Assembly (NCBI GenBank): GCA_023389425.1
Contig: JAEWEK010000079.1
Coordinates: forward strand, 1 to 12,442
Length of the DNA: 12,442 bases
Origin: Pseudomonadota bacterium
GTDB lineage: Bacteria > Pseudomonadota > Gammaproteobacteria > Burkholderiales > Burkholderiaceae_D
Reading direction: 5' to 3'
Notes under the pieces: generated by a model
The model's database searches: none
What the model was told of the DNA's origin: nothing
What the model saw: the letters and a program-made list of their open reading frames with translations, nothing else
Made by a program: the position numbers and the translations under genes
Part shown: piece after piece, positions 5,704 through 12,442 of the stretch
How positions within the stretch are numbered: the first letter of the stretch is position 1
Layout of the letters: each line of letters starts with the position of its first letter

Positions 5704-6603
5704 CTACTTGCCCGCGACCGCCGGCACGCGGCCGAAGCGCGGCACGAAGCCGGTGACCAGCGCGGTCCCGGCCAGCACGATGGCCGCGCCGGCGACCGTG
5801 TACCAGCCCACCACTTCGCCGAGGAACAGCGAACCCCAGAGGATGCCGAAGACCGGATTTAGGAAGGTGACGGTGAGCGCGGAGGTAGGCCCGATCTCCT
5901 CGATCAGGCGGAAGTAGAGCAGGTAGGCGATGCCGCTGCACAGGACGCCCAGCGCGAGCACGCTGGCGGCGACGGTGAGCGTGGGCTGGCCGGTTTGCGG
6001 GAAGAAGGGCAGCGCGGGCAGCACCAGCAGGCTCGATGCCCACATCGAGCCGTGCGCGTTGGCGAAAGGCGGCACGCTTTTGGCGGAGCGCGCGTAGGTG
6101 CTGGCGACGCCGTAGCAGAAGGCGGCGGCCAGCGCGGCGGCCACCGCGATGCCGGCGCCGGGCTTCGCGGTCATGTGGTCGAAGCCAACCAGCAGGGCCA
6201 CGCCGATGGTGCCGAGCACCAGGCCCGCCAGCACGCTGGCCTTGATCGGCTGGCGCGCCCATACGGCACCGATGATCGCCCCCCACATCGGCGCGGTCGC
6301 GTTCAGCACCGACAGCACCGACGCCGACAGCGTGCGCGCACCGTAGGCGAACAGCAGGAAGGGCAGGGCCGAGTTGAAGAAGCCGAGGATCAGGTAATGC
6401 TTCCAGTGTTCGCGCAGATTGAGTGGTGCGGCGCGCTTGCGCAGCACGAAGCCCACCAGCATCAGGAAGAGCGCGGCCAGCAGCACCCGGAATTCGATCA
6501 GCACGGCGGGGCCGAGCACCGGTGCGCTGATGCGCATGAACAGGAAGGAGCCGCCCCAGATGGCGGCGAGCGTGACGAGGCGGAGCAGGTTGGCGGTGTT
6601 CAT
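5704..6603 (-). CDS. EamA/DMT-superfamily membrane permease
   Basis: This inner-membrane transporter-like protein has 299 residues and about ten hydrophobic helices in two EamA repeats. The first repeat begins at LLRLVTLAAIWGGSFLF (about 6-22), and the second runs from about 150 to 290. Typical EamA features are the AAIWGGSF start, the mid-repeat LNATAPMWGAIIGAV (near 100-114) and ALTVTFLNPVFGILWG in the second half, each carrying the conserved Pro. Family members export amino acids, metabolites or drugs; the substrate is not readable. No Shine-Dalgarno is visible before the ATG at 6601-6603. The gene is 79 bp after xdhC and directly abuts alkA. A functional link between permease and glycosylase is not evident. 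Confidence 0.9.
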   Translation of the reverse strand: MNTANLLRLVTLAAIWGGSFLFMRISAPVLGPAVLIEFRVLLAALFLMLVGFVLRKRAAPLNLREHWKHYLILGFFNSALPFLLFAYGARTLSASVLSVLNATAPMWGAIIGAVWARQPIKASVLAGLVLGTIGVALLVGFDHMTAKPGAGIAVAAALAAAFCYGVASTYARSAKSVPPFANAHGSMWASSLLVLPALPFFPQTGQPTLTVAASVLALGVLCSGIAYLLYFRLIEEIGPTSALTVTFLNPVFGILWGSLFLGEVVGWYTVAGAAIVLAGTALVTGFVPRFGRVPAVAGK

Positions 6604-6682
6604 CGTGGAGCGGGAGTGGAGTCGGCGGCGAGGATTGTCGCAGGAGCCTGCGCGCTGTGCCAGCCGTTTCTTGCTTTCGAAT

Positions 6683-7690
6683 TCAAGGAAGCACGCAGCC
6701 GGCCACGCCGGCCGGCGCGGCGGTGGCGTGCGGGACCAGCAGGTGCGCGGGCACCGCGTTCTTCACGGCGGTGAGTTCGGCCAGGATCGAGATCGCGATT
6801 TCGGCCGGCGTCTTGCTGCCGATGTAGATGCCGACCGGGCCGTGCAGGCGCGCGAGCTGGGCCTCGGTGACGTCGAACAGCCTGAGGCGCTCGCGCCGCT
6901 TGGCGTTGTTGGCGCGCGAGCCGATCGCGCCGACGTAGAAGGCGTCGGACTTGAGCGCTTCCATCAGGGCCAGGTCGTCGAGCTTGGGATCGTGGGTGAG
7001 CGCGACGACGGCGCTGCGCGCATCGAGCTGCGCGTCGAGCACCAGGTCGTCGGGCATGCAGTGCGCCAGTTCGACGCCGGGGACGTCCCAGCCCATGCGG
7101 TACTCCTCGCGCGGATCGCACACGGTGACGCGGTAGTCCATCGCACTCGCGACCTGGGCCAGGAAGCGCGACAGCTGGCCGGCGCCGATGATGAACAGGC
7201 GCCAGCGCGGGCCGTGCACGGTGGCCAGCGTGTCCGCGTCGGCGTGCAGGGTGCTGTCGGCGCTGGCGGCGCGCAGGGTGACGCTGCCGGTCTTGAGGTC
7301 GATGCGACGCTCGACGGTGTCGCCGCGGCCGAGGCGTTCGAGCAGCTCGGGCAGGCCGCTGGCGCCGGACAGCGGCTCGACCGCAAGCTGGATGGTGCCG
7401 CCGCAGGGCAGGCCGAAGCGGCGCGCCTGGTCGGCGCTGATACCGTAGTCGAGCAGGTAGGGCAGGGTGCGCGAGACGCCATCGCGCGCGACGCCGGCGA
7501 TCAGGTCGTCCTCGATGCAGCCGCCGGAGACCGAGCCGACGATCTCGCCGCCTTCGCGGATCGCGAGCATGGCGCCGGGCGGGCGCGGGCTCGAGCCCCA
7601 GGTCTTGATGACGGTGACCAGCTCGCAGCGGTGCCCGGCAGCGAGCCAGGCGGCGGCGGTTTTCAGAACTTCGAGGTCGATGCTGTCCAT
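6683..7690 (-). CDS. XdhC/CoxI-family molybdenum cofactor maturation protein
   Basis: XdhC-type proteins bind molybdenum cofactor and help load or sulfurate it for xanthine-dehydrogenase or CO-dehydrogenase-type enzymes. The 335 residues show the N-terminal XdhC/CoxI domain with TWGSSPRPPGAML (30-42) and VSGGCIE (54-60, Cys58), then LPCGG (94-98, Cys96). The C-terminal Rossmann domain carries LFIIGAGQLSRFL (165-177), ALTHDPKLD (about 229-237) and YVGAIGSR. The ATG at 7688-7690 is the only sensible start: an in-frame TAA lies at 7697-7699 and no early internal Met follows until residue 41. It has no Shine-Dalgarno and sits just behind a 20-bp palindrome. No molybdoenzyme subunit is encoded in the window, so its client is elsewhere. 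Confidence 0.92.
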   Translation of the reverse strand: MDSIDLEVLKTAAAWLAAGHRCELVTVIKTWGSSPRPPGAMLAIREGGEIVGSVSGGCIEDDLIAGVARDGVSRTLPYLLDYGISADQARRFGLPCGGTIQLAVEPLSGASGLPELLERLGRGDTVERRIDLKTGSVTLRAASADSTLHADADTLATVHGPRWRLFIIGAGQLSRFLAQVASAMDYRVTVCDPREEYRMGWDVPGVELAHCMPDDLVLDAQLDARSAVVALTHDPKLDDLALMEALKSDAFYVGAIGSRANNAKRRERLRLFDVTEAQLARLHGPVGIYIGSKTPAEIAISILAELTAVKNAVPAHLLVPHATAAPAGVAGCVLP

Positions 7691-7696
7691 GGGGGA

Positions 7697-7716
7697 TTAT
7701 GCAAAATCTTGCATAA
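7697..7716. promoter_or_regulatory. Operator-like 20-bp palindrome at the xdhC-family start
   Basis: TTATGCAA (7697-7704) and TTGCATAA (7709-7716) are perfect 8-bp inverted arms around AATC. The element ends 6 bases before the xdhC-family start codon on the minus strand and is AT-rich in GC-rich surroundings. Its size and symmetry suit a dimeric repressor site (MarR, TetR or GntR type). Its gene-proximal arm contains CATAAT (7701-7696 on the minus strand), a possible -10. No regulator gene is adjacent. Confidence 0.55.
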
Positions 7717-7785
7717 GTGGTGGGCTGGATGGACAATCATACAAAAAAAGGCGCGGGAGTGTCGGAACGGTCGCGAAAAACAGAC

Positions 7786-7891
7786 CGTCGCTCCCGCGGA
7801 GGCGGGAACCCCATTTCGTCAGCGGGCCACTAACGTTTAACGCAGATGGCAGCGCAAGCAAAATGGGGTTCCCGCTTTCGCGGGAACGACG
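7786..7891. repeat. REPIN-like pair of inverted REP sequences
   Basis: Two 31-base copies in opposite orientation, at 7786-7816 and 7861-7891, match at 28 of 31 positions; all three differences are transitions. They flank a 44-base unique spacer. Each copy holds a short palindrome; the right one is GTTCCCGC-TTTC-GCGGGAAC, and the outer ends read CGTCG. Each copy carries GGAACCCCATTT pointing to the spacer. This is the form of a doublet REP (REPIN/BIME) element, mobilised by RAYT transposases; no RAYT is in the window. It lies between the lipoprotein stop (7919) and the xdhC palindrome and may also stop or shield the upstream transcript. Confidence 0.8.
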
Positions 7892-7918
7892 ATGGCTGTA
7901 GCGACGGCCCGTGGCCGC

Positions 7919-9001
7919 TCAAGGCACCAGCGACTTCTTCGACGCGTGCTTGGACTTCACCTCATTGACCGTCTTGTTGATCGCCGCGACCCGCGCATCG
8001 ACCGCCGGATGGTTGGCCGTGTACCCGTTCAGCACCGTGGCCGGCACCGAGGACGCGAGACGCTTCCAGAAGTCGTCGTCGCCGTCGATGTTGTAGCCGG
8101 CGCGCGCCAGCATGTAGACCGCCAGGCGGTCGGCCGCCGTGTCCAGCTCCGCCGGCATGGCCTTGATGCCGCCGCTGCCGATCAGCATGCTGTCGTCCGG
8201 CTTCACCTTGATGAGGTTGTCGATGATGCTGCCGATGGTGGCGTTGTTGCGCTGCGCCGTGGCATGGCCCAGCACGTTGTGCGCGAGGCCGGTGGCCAGC
8301 ACGTAGGCCAGCTCGTCGTCGCTGCGCGTGAATTCGATCATGCCGCGCGTGACCATGACGCGCTGGCCGTCGGCGTAGGAGTTGACGTTGTCGGCGTTGC
8401 CCAGCTCGATGCCGTAGGCGCAGGCGCGCGTGACCGGGATGCTCAGGTCGCGCGTGGCGCCGTTGCGCTCGATGGTGAAGGGCAGGCTGGCCTGCGACGC
8501 CACCAGCGGCCCGAAGATGGCGCCGGCGCCGGACAGCGCGTGGCGGCCCGGCGGCAGCGGCTTGCCGCCGGCGGACAGCAGCACGTCGCCCACCTTGAGT
8601 CCGGCCTTGGCGGCGCCGCTGCCGGCCAGGACTTCGGTGACCTGCAGGCGCTCGCCCATGCCGAAGGCGACGTGCGCCGCCTCGTTGTAGTCGCCCGGGT
8701 AGGAGTAGCGGTTCTTGGCCGTAAAGCCGAGCAGGTTGCGGGCGTGCGTCTTGCACAGTTCCGCGTTATCGATGAGGAGCGGGGCCGCGACCTTGTACAG
8801 GCGGTCCTGCATGCCGGCCATGCGCCGCAGCGTCTCGGCATTGGCGGCCATTTGCGGGGTCAGTACCGGCGCTTGCGGGACCTGTGCGCCGGGTGCGACA
8901 GGCGCGCCCGGCGCGACCGGGCCCTGGGTGGCGCAAGCCGACAGCAGCAGGGCGATGCAGGTTCCCAGCGCCGCGTGGCGCATGCTTTGGATGCGGCTCA
9001 T
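7919..9001 (-). CDS. PDZ lipoprotein, M48-like metallopeptidase with degenerate active site
   Basis: The product is 360 residues. The ATG at 8999-9001 is chosen because AGGAGG lies just upstream (spacing only 3 bases); a GTG at 9013 extends the frame but has no such site, and ATG at 8983 is another option. A lipoprotein signal ends at LLSAC (Cys23), followed by a Pro/Ala/Gly linker. Residues about 111-190 form a PDZ-like domain (AKAGLKVGDVLLSAGGKPL). The C-terminal part has the M48 frame: DELAYVLATGLAHNVLGH (229-246) and DTAADRLAVYMLARAGY (287-303), then FWKRLA. Where HExxH is expected the sequence reads TGLAH (237-241), losing the first His and the catalytic Glu. The ExxAD zinc-ligand motif reads DTAAD. 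Proteolysis is therefore unlikely; a periplasmic scaffold or chaperone role is inference. It starts 25 bp after dut. Confidence 0.85.
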   Translation of the reverse strand: MSRIQSMRHAALGTCIALLLSACATQGPVAPGAPVAPGAQVPQAPVLTPQMAANAETLRRMAGMQDRLYKVAAPLLIDNAELCKTHARNLLGFTAKNRYSYPGDYNEAAHVAFGMGERLQVTEVLAGSGAAKAGLKVGDVLLSAGGKPLPPGRHALSGAGAIFGPLVASQASLPFTIERNGATRDLSIPVTRACAYGIELGNADNVNSYADGQRVMVTRGMIEFTRSDDELAYVLATGLAHNVLGHATAQRNNATIGSIIDNLIKVKPDDSMLIGSGGIKAMPAELDTAADRLAVYMLARAGYNIDGDDDFWKRLASSVPATVLNGYTANHPAVDARVAAINKTVNEVKSKHASKKSLVP

Positions 9002-9026
9002 AGTCCTCCTCACTTTGAAACAAATC

Positions 9027-9476
9027 CTAGTGTTTGCCGGTGCTGCCGAAACCTCCGGCGCCCCGGTCGCTCGATGCGAACTCGTCGACGATGTTGAAGC
9101 CGACCTGCAGCACCGGCACGATGACCAGCTGCGCCAGGCGTTCCATTGGATTCAGGGTGAACGTGGCGTGGCCGCGGTTCCAGGTCGAGACCATCAGCTG
9201 GCCCTGATAGTCCGAGTCGATCAAGCCTACCAAATTTCCAAGAACGATGCCGTTCTTATGGCCGAGCCCACTGCGCGGCAGGATCATGGCCGCGTAGCCC
9301 GGATCGCCGATGTGGATGGCCAGGCCGGTCGGCACCAGCACGGTCTGGCCGGGTTCCAGCGTGAGCGGGGCGTCGAGGCAGGCGCGCAGGTCCAGGCCGG
9401 CGCTGCCGCCGGTGGCGTAGTGCGGCAGCTGGTCCTTCATGCGCGGGTCGAGGATCTTGACGTCGATGGTTTTCAT
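9027..9476 (-). CDS. dut: Deoxyuridine 5'-triphosphate nucleotidohydrolase (dUTPase)
   Basis: Dut hydrolyses dUTP to dUMP and pyrophosphate, keeping uracil out of DNA and feeding thymidylate synthesis. It works as a homotrimer in the cytoplasm. The 149 residues show all five trimeric dUTPase motifs: AGLDLRA (26-32), PRSGLG (67-72), GLIDSDYQG (84-92, with the catalytic Asp87), RLAQLVIVP (113-121) and the flexible C-terminal RGAGGFGSTG (138-147). The start is the ATG at 9474-9476, giving the standard MKTIDVKILD beginning; the frame is open further upstream but overlaps coaBC. It begins 7 bases after the coaBC stop, the usual coaBC-dut pairing of proteobacteria. Confidence 0.97.
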   Translation of the reverse strand: MKTIDVKILDPRMKDQLPHYATGGSAGLDLRACLDAPLTLEPGQTVLVPTGLAIHIGDPGYAAMILPRSGLGHKNGIVLGNLVGLIDSDYQGQLMVSTWNRGHATFTLNPMERLAQLVIVPVLQVGFNIVDEFASSDRGAGGFGSTGKH

Positions 9477-9483
9477 GTCTTGT

Positions 9484-10710
9484 TCAGGTAAGCAGGGAGC
9501 GCTGTTCGAGGCGCTTGGCGATTTCGGAAACCAGCTGGCGGGCCAGGGCCAGCTTGGGCGCGCGCGGCAGCACGGTGTGGCCGCTGTCGTCGAACAGCAC
9601 GATGCTGTTCTCATCCTGCCCGAAGGTGTGGTGGCCGATGTTGCCCACCAACAGGGGGATGCCTTTTTTCTCGCGCTTGACGGCGCCGTAGTCGATCAGG
9701 TTCTCGGATTCGGCCGCGAAGCCGACGCAGTAGGGCCAGCCGGAGATGCCGGTGGTTGCCGCCACGGTGGCGAGGATGTCAGGGTTCTGCTCGAACTGCA
9801 GCTGGGGCGGCGCGCCGCCTTCCTGCTTCTTGACCTTCTGGCCGCTGGGATTGGCCACGCGCCAGTCGGCGACGGCGGCCACGCCGATGAAGATATGCTG
9901 GCCGGGTACGCCCGCCATCACGGCGTCGTACATCTCGCGTGCGCTCTGCACGTCGATGTGGCGCACGCCGTGCGGGGTGGGCAGGGTGGTGGGGCCGGAT
10001 ACCAGCAGCACCTCGGCGCCGGCCTCGCGCGCCGCGCGCGCCACCGCATAGCCCATCTTGCCGGACGAGAGATTGGTGATGCCGCGCACCGGGTCGATCG
10101 GCTCGTAGGTCGGGCCGGCCGTGATCAGCACCCGCTTGCCCGCCAATACCTTGGGCTGGAAGGAGGCGACCAGTTCCTCGAGCAGGTCCTCGGGTTCCAG
10201 CATGCGGCCAAGGCCGGTCTCGCCGCAGGCCTGTTCGCCGGCGGCGGGACCGAACAGCCCGATGCCGTCCTCGCGCAGGGTGGCGACGTTGCGTTGCGTG
10301 GCCGGGTTCTCCCACATCTCCACGTTCATCGCCGGCGCCACCAGCAGCGGCACATGGCGCGGCCGCGCCACGCACAGGGTCGACAGCAGATCGTCGCAGG
10401 CGCCGTGCGCCAGCTTGCGGATGAAGTCGGCGGAGCAGGGCGCGACGAGCACGGCGTCGGCGCCGCGCGTGAGGTCGATGTGCGCCATATTGTTGGCGAT
10501 GCGCGGATCCCACTGATCGGTATAAACAGTATGTCCGGACAGCGCCTGCATGGTGACCGCGCCGATGAAGTGGGTGGCCGATTCGGTCATCACCACCTGC
10601 ACCGTGGCGCCGGCCTTGACCAGCGCGCGGCACAGTTCCGCCGCCTTGTAGCAGGCGACGCCGCCGGTCAGTCCCAGCACGATCTTCTTGCCCTTGAGGT
10701 CGCGGGTCAT
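9484..10710 (-). CDS. coaBC: Bifunctional phosphopantothenoylcysteine decarboxylase/phosphopantothenate--cysteine ligase
   Basis: CoaBC joins cysteine to 4'-phosphopantothenate (CoaB, C-terminal half) and decarboxylates the product to 4'-phosphopantetheine (CoaC, N-terminal half, FMN-dependent) in coenzyme A synthesis. The 408 residues include the flavoprotein start GLTGGVACYKA (13-23), the His of AHIDL (76-80), the substrate motif PAMNVEMW (126-133) and the active-site flap ACGETGLGRM (161-170, Cys162). CoaB begins near 190 with ITAGPTYEPIDPVR (196-209) and NLSSGKMG (213-220), and has the late KVKKQ lysines. The length is typical. AGGAGG lies 6 bases before the ATG at 10708-10710 and overlaps the lspA stop region, with a 10-base gap between the genes. 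Confidence 0.97.
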   Translation of the reverse strand: MTRDLKGKKIVLGLTGGVACYKAAELCRALVKAGATVQVVMTESATHFIGAVTMQALSGHTVYTDQWDPRIANNMAHIDLTRGADAVLVAPCSADFIRKLAHGACDDLLSTLCVARPRHVPLLVAPAMNVEMWENPATQRNVATLREDGIGLFGPAAGEQACGETGLGRMLEPEDLLEELVASFQPKVLAGKRVLITAGPTYEPIDPVRGITNLSSGKMGYAVARAAREAGAEVLLVSGPTTLPTPHGVRHIDVQSAREMYDAVMAGVPGQHIFIGVAAVADWRVANPSGQKVKKQEGGAPPQLQFEQNPDILATVAATTGISGWPYCVGFAAESENLIDYGAVKREKKGIPLLVGNIGHHTFGQDENSIVLFDDSGHTVLPRAPKLALARQLVSEIAKRLEQRSLLT

Positions 10711-10720
10711 CTCAGCCTCC

Positions 10721-11242
10721 TCAGTGTTTGTTCACCCGGCGCAGCTCGTCGAAGATGAACAGGATTGCGCCGATCGTGATCGCCGAGTCGGCGATGTTAA
10801 AGGCCGGGAAGTGGCCGATGCCCGTCCAGTGGAAGTCGAGGAAGTCGATCACGTGGCCATAGGCCAGGCGGTCGATCACGTTGCCGATGGCGCCGCCCAT
10901 GATGAGCGCGAGCGCCCAGCAGAACATGCGCTGGCCGGCGTGCTTGCGCAGCATGGTGATGATGAACACCACGGCAGCGATCGCGATGGCGGTGAACAGG
11001 TAGCGCTGCCAGCCGCCCTGGTTGGACAGGAAGCTGAAGGCCGCGCCTTCGTTATACGCCAGCACCAGGTTGAAGAACTTGGTGACGACGCGCTCCTCGC
11101 CGTGCTGGAACAGGGTGGTGATCGTCAGCTTGGACAGCTGGTCGAGCAGGATCACGATGAAGGCGATGCCGAGCCACGGCATGAGGCTGGCGCGTGCTGC
11201 CGGCGCGCCGCCGGCGAATCCCGATTTCTTTTTGGTTGCCAT
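10721..11242 (-). CDS. lspA: Lipoprotein signal peptidase (signal peptidase II)
   Basis: LspA is an inner-membrane aspartyl protease that cleaves the signal peptide of diacylated prolipoproteins, the step before final maturation of lipoproteins such as the PDZ lipoprotein encoded downstream. The 173 residues have four membrane helices. The conserved boxes are LLDQLSK (32-38), YNEGAAFS (63-70), GGAIGNVIDR (116-125, catalytic Asp124) and FNIADSAI (148-155, catalytic Asp152). The cytoplasmic N-terminal tail of about 20 residues (lysines, then Gly/Ala) is slightly longer than in E. coli LspA (164). A start at internal Met21 is possible, but the full frame ATG at 11240-11242 is kept. No strong Shine-Dalgarno is seen. 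The ileS-lspA order is the common proteobacterial one, here 69 bp apart. Confidence 0.97.
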   Translation of the reverse strand: MATKKKSGFAGGAPAARASLMPWLGIAFIVILLDQLSKLTITTLFQHGEERVVTKFFNLVLAYNEGAAFSFLSNQGGWQRYLFTAIAIAAVVFIITMLRKHAGQRMFCWALALIMGGAIGNVIDRLAYGHVIDFLDFHWTGIGHFPAFNIADSAITIGAILFIFDELRRVNKH

Positions 11243-11311
11243 ATTGTCGTTGTCAGGGTCGAGGGCCGCCGCATCCGCCTCGCGGGCGGGCGCGGCGGGA
11301 CCGGCACAGCG

Positions 11312-12442
11312 TTACGCGAAGCGGCGCTCTTCGCCGCTGCCGAACAGGTTGCTCACGCAGCGGCCGCACAGGCCCGCATGCTCGTGGTGGCTGCCGACGT
11401 CGGCGCGGTAGTGCCAGCAGCGCTCGCACTTGGGCGCGCCGGACGCGGTGACGGCCACGGTTTCATCGGCATCAAGCGGCACTTCCAGCGCCCTGGCCTG
11501 CGAGGTGATGAACACGAACTTCAGGTCGTCGTCCAGGCTCTCGAGCAGCTTGTACTTGTCGCCGGCGGCCTTGACCACCAGCTCGGCCTGCAGCGAGGAG
11601 CCGATCGCGCCGCTGCCGCGCAGCGCTTCGAGCTCCTTGGTCACTTCGGCGCGCACCGCGCGCAGTGTGGCGTACTTGGCCAGCAGGGCCGGGCCGTCCG
11701 CGACTTGCGGGAAGGTCCAGAAGGTCTGGGTGAAGATGGTCTCGTCGCTGTCCTTGAAGGCCTGCGCGCCGGCGAACACGGCCCACGCTTCCTCGACCGT
11801 GAAGGACAGGATCGGCGCCAGCATGCGCAGCAGCGCATGGGTCATGTGCCACAGCGCGGTCTGGGCCGAGCGGCGCGCCCTGGAATCGAGGCCGGTGGTG
11901 TACAGGCGATCCTTGAGCACGTCGAGGTAGAAGCCGCCCAGGTCTTCCGAGCAGTAGTTCTGCAGGCGCGACACCACCGGATGGAATTCGTAGCGCTCGA
12001 AGTTGGCCGCGACTTCGGCCTGCAGGGCTTCGGTCATCGCCACCGCCCAGCGGTCGATCTCGAGCATGTCGGCGACCGGCACGGCGTCCTTGGCCGGGTC
12101 GAAGTCCGAGGTGTTCGCGAGCAGGAAGCGCAGGGTGTTGCGGATGCGGCGGTAGGCTTCGGTGACGCGCTTGAGGATCTCTTCGGACAGCGCCAGCTCG
12201 CCGGTGTAGTCGGTCGAGGCGACCCACAGGCGCAGGATGTCGGCGCCGAGGGTGCCGCTGATCTTCTGCGGCGACAGCACGTTGCCGAGCGACTTGGACA
12301 TCTTGCGGCCATGCTCGTCGACGGTGAAGCCGTGCGTCAGCAGGGCCTTGTACGGCGGGCGGCCGTCCAGCATCGAGGCGGTCAGCAGCGAGGAGTGGAA
12401 CCAGCCGCGGTGCTGGTCCGAGCCTTCCAGGTACAGGTCGGC
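11312..12442 (-). CDS. ileS: Isoleucyl-tRNA synthetase (C-terminal part)
   Basis: IleS charges tRNA-Ile with isoleucine and edits misactivated valine. Only the last 376 residues are in the window; the 5' part lies beyond base 12442. The segment starts with ADLYLEGSDQHRGWFHSSLL, the class I active-site region. The catalytic KMSKS loop is at 12304-12290 (residues 47-51 of the visible part). The anticodon-binding helical domain follows (for example NTLRFLLAN, FYLDVLKDRLYT). The C-terminal zinc finger has CERC and CGRC (visible residues 339-342 and 359-362), as in bacterial IleS that binds zinc. The stop TAA is at 11312-11314. The reading frame is continuous to the window edge. Confidence 0.97.
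   Translation of the reverse strand, partial: ADLYLEGSDQHRGWFHSSLLTASMLDGRPPYKALLTHGFTVDEHGRKMSKSLGNVLSPQKISGTLGADILRLWVASTDYTGELALSEEILKRVTEAYRRIRNTLRFLLANTSDFDPAKDAVPVADMLEIDRWAVAMTEALQAEVAANFERYEFHPVVSRLQNYCSEDLGGFYLDVLKDRLYTTGLDSRARRSAQTALWHMTHALLRMLAPILSFTVEEAWAVFAGAQAFKDSDETIFTQTFWTFPQVADGPALLAKYATLRAVRAEVTKELEALRGSGAIGSSLQAELVVKAAGDKYKLLESLDDDLKFVFITSQARALEVPLDADETVAVTASGAPKCERCWHYRADVGSHHEHAGLCGRCVSNLFGSGEERRFA

Noticed and set aside
4852..5862. Plus-strand open frame of 336 codons
   Set aside because: It is a shadow of alkA and of the end of the permease gene; composition only, no motif.
6419..7840. Long plus-strand open frame of 473 codons
   Set aside because: It is antisense to the permease and xdhC-family genes, rich in Arg/Ala/Gln as expected from high-GC shadow frames, with no recognisable domain.
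7892..9097. Plus-strand open frame of 401 codons
   Set aside because: It is antisense to the PDZ lipoprotein, whose signal peptide, lipobox and PDZ domain mark the real strand.
9477..9614. Longer N-terminus for dut
   Set aside because: The extension overlaps coaBC out of frame and precedes the standard MKTIDVKILD start of dUTPase.
9439..10758. Plus-strand open frame of 439 codons
   Set aside because: It lies antisense over coaBC, whose motifs are all present on the minus strand.

Overview
The window looks like chromosomal DNA of a high-GC betaproteobacterium, most likely in Burkholderiales and probably Oxalobacteraceae (Massilia, Janthinobacterium or a relative). This rests on the base composition, the ileS-lspA-coaBC-dut order, the aat-bpt pair with a NUDIX gene, and the style of the protein sequences. 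The genus is an inference; nothing was searched. No phage, IS or CRISPR locus is visible. All protein genes except one are on the minus strand.

Left part (1-2280). A compact minus-strand operon holds a zinc-ribbon NUDIX hydrolase, aat (Leu/Phe-tRNA-protein transferase) and bpt (leucyl transferase acting on N-terminal Asp/Glu, cut by the window edge). The two transferases feed the bacterial N-degron/ClpS-ClpAP pathway. Upstream on the plus strand is a single initiator tRNA-fMet with its own sigma70-type promoter and a strong GAAA-capped hairpin behind it.

Middle accessory part (2281-4840). A secreted low-complexity Gly/Ala/Ser/Asn protein (minus) is followed by the only plus-strand protein gene, an orphan Tdi1-C/DUF1851-type immunity-like protein. 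That gene runs tail to tail, with an 18-bp overlap, into a minus-strand outer-membrane beta-barrel gene. Both ends look non-native at the overlap.

Right-middle part (4837-7920). xdhC-family, EamA/DMT-type permease and alkA-type glycosylase genes follow each other on the minus strand. eamA and alkA abut exactly (TAG-ATG). The xdhC start is preceded by a perfect 8+4+8 palindrome and has no Shine-Dalgarno. A REPIN-like inverted pair of REP sequences separates xdhC from the next gene upstream.

Right part (7919-12442). A dense housekeeping operon, ileS (partial)-lspA-coaBC-dut, ends with a PDZ lipoprotein. That lipoprotein has the M48 metallopeptidase fold signature, but the first His and catalytic Glu of HExxH are replaced, so it looks like a pseudoprotease.

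I see no large undescribed multi-gene system. The most interesting items are the M48-like pseudoprotease, the collision of two converging genes beside an orphan immunity gene, the operator-like palindrome at xdhC, and the secreted low-complexity protein. No gene-free stretch exceeds 300 bases; the longest are about 250 bp (3062-3312) and 228 bp (7691-7918).
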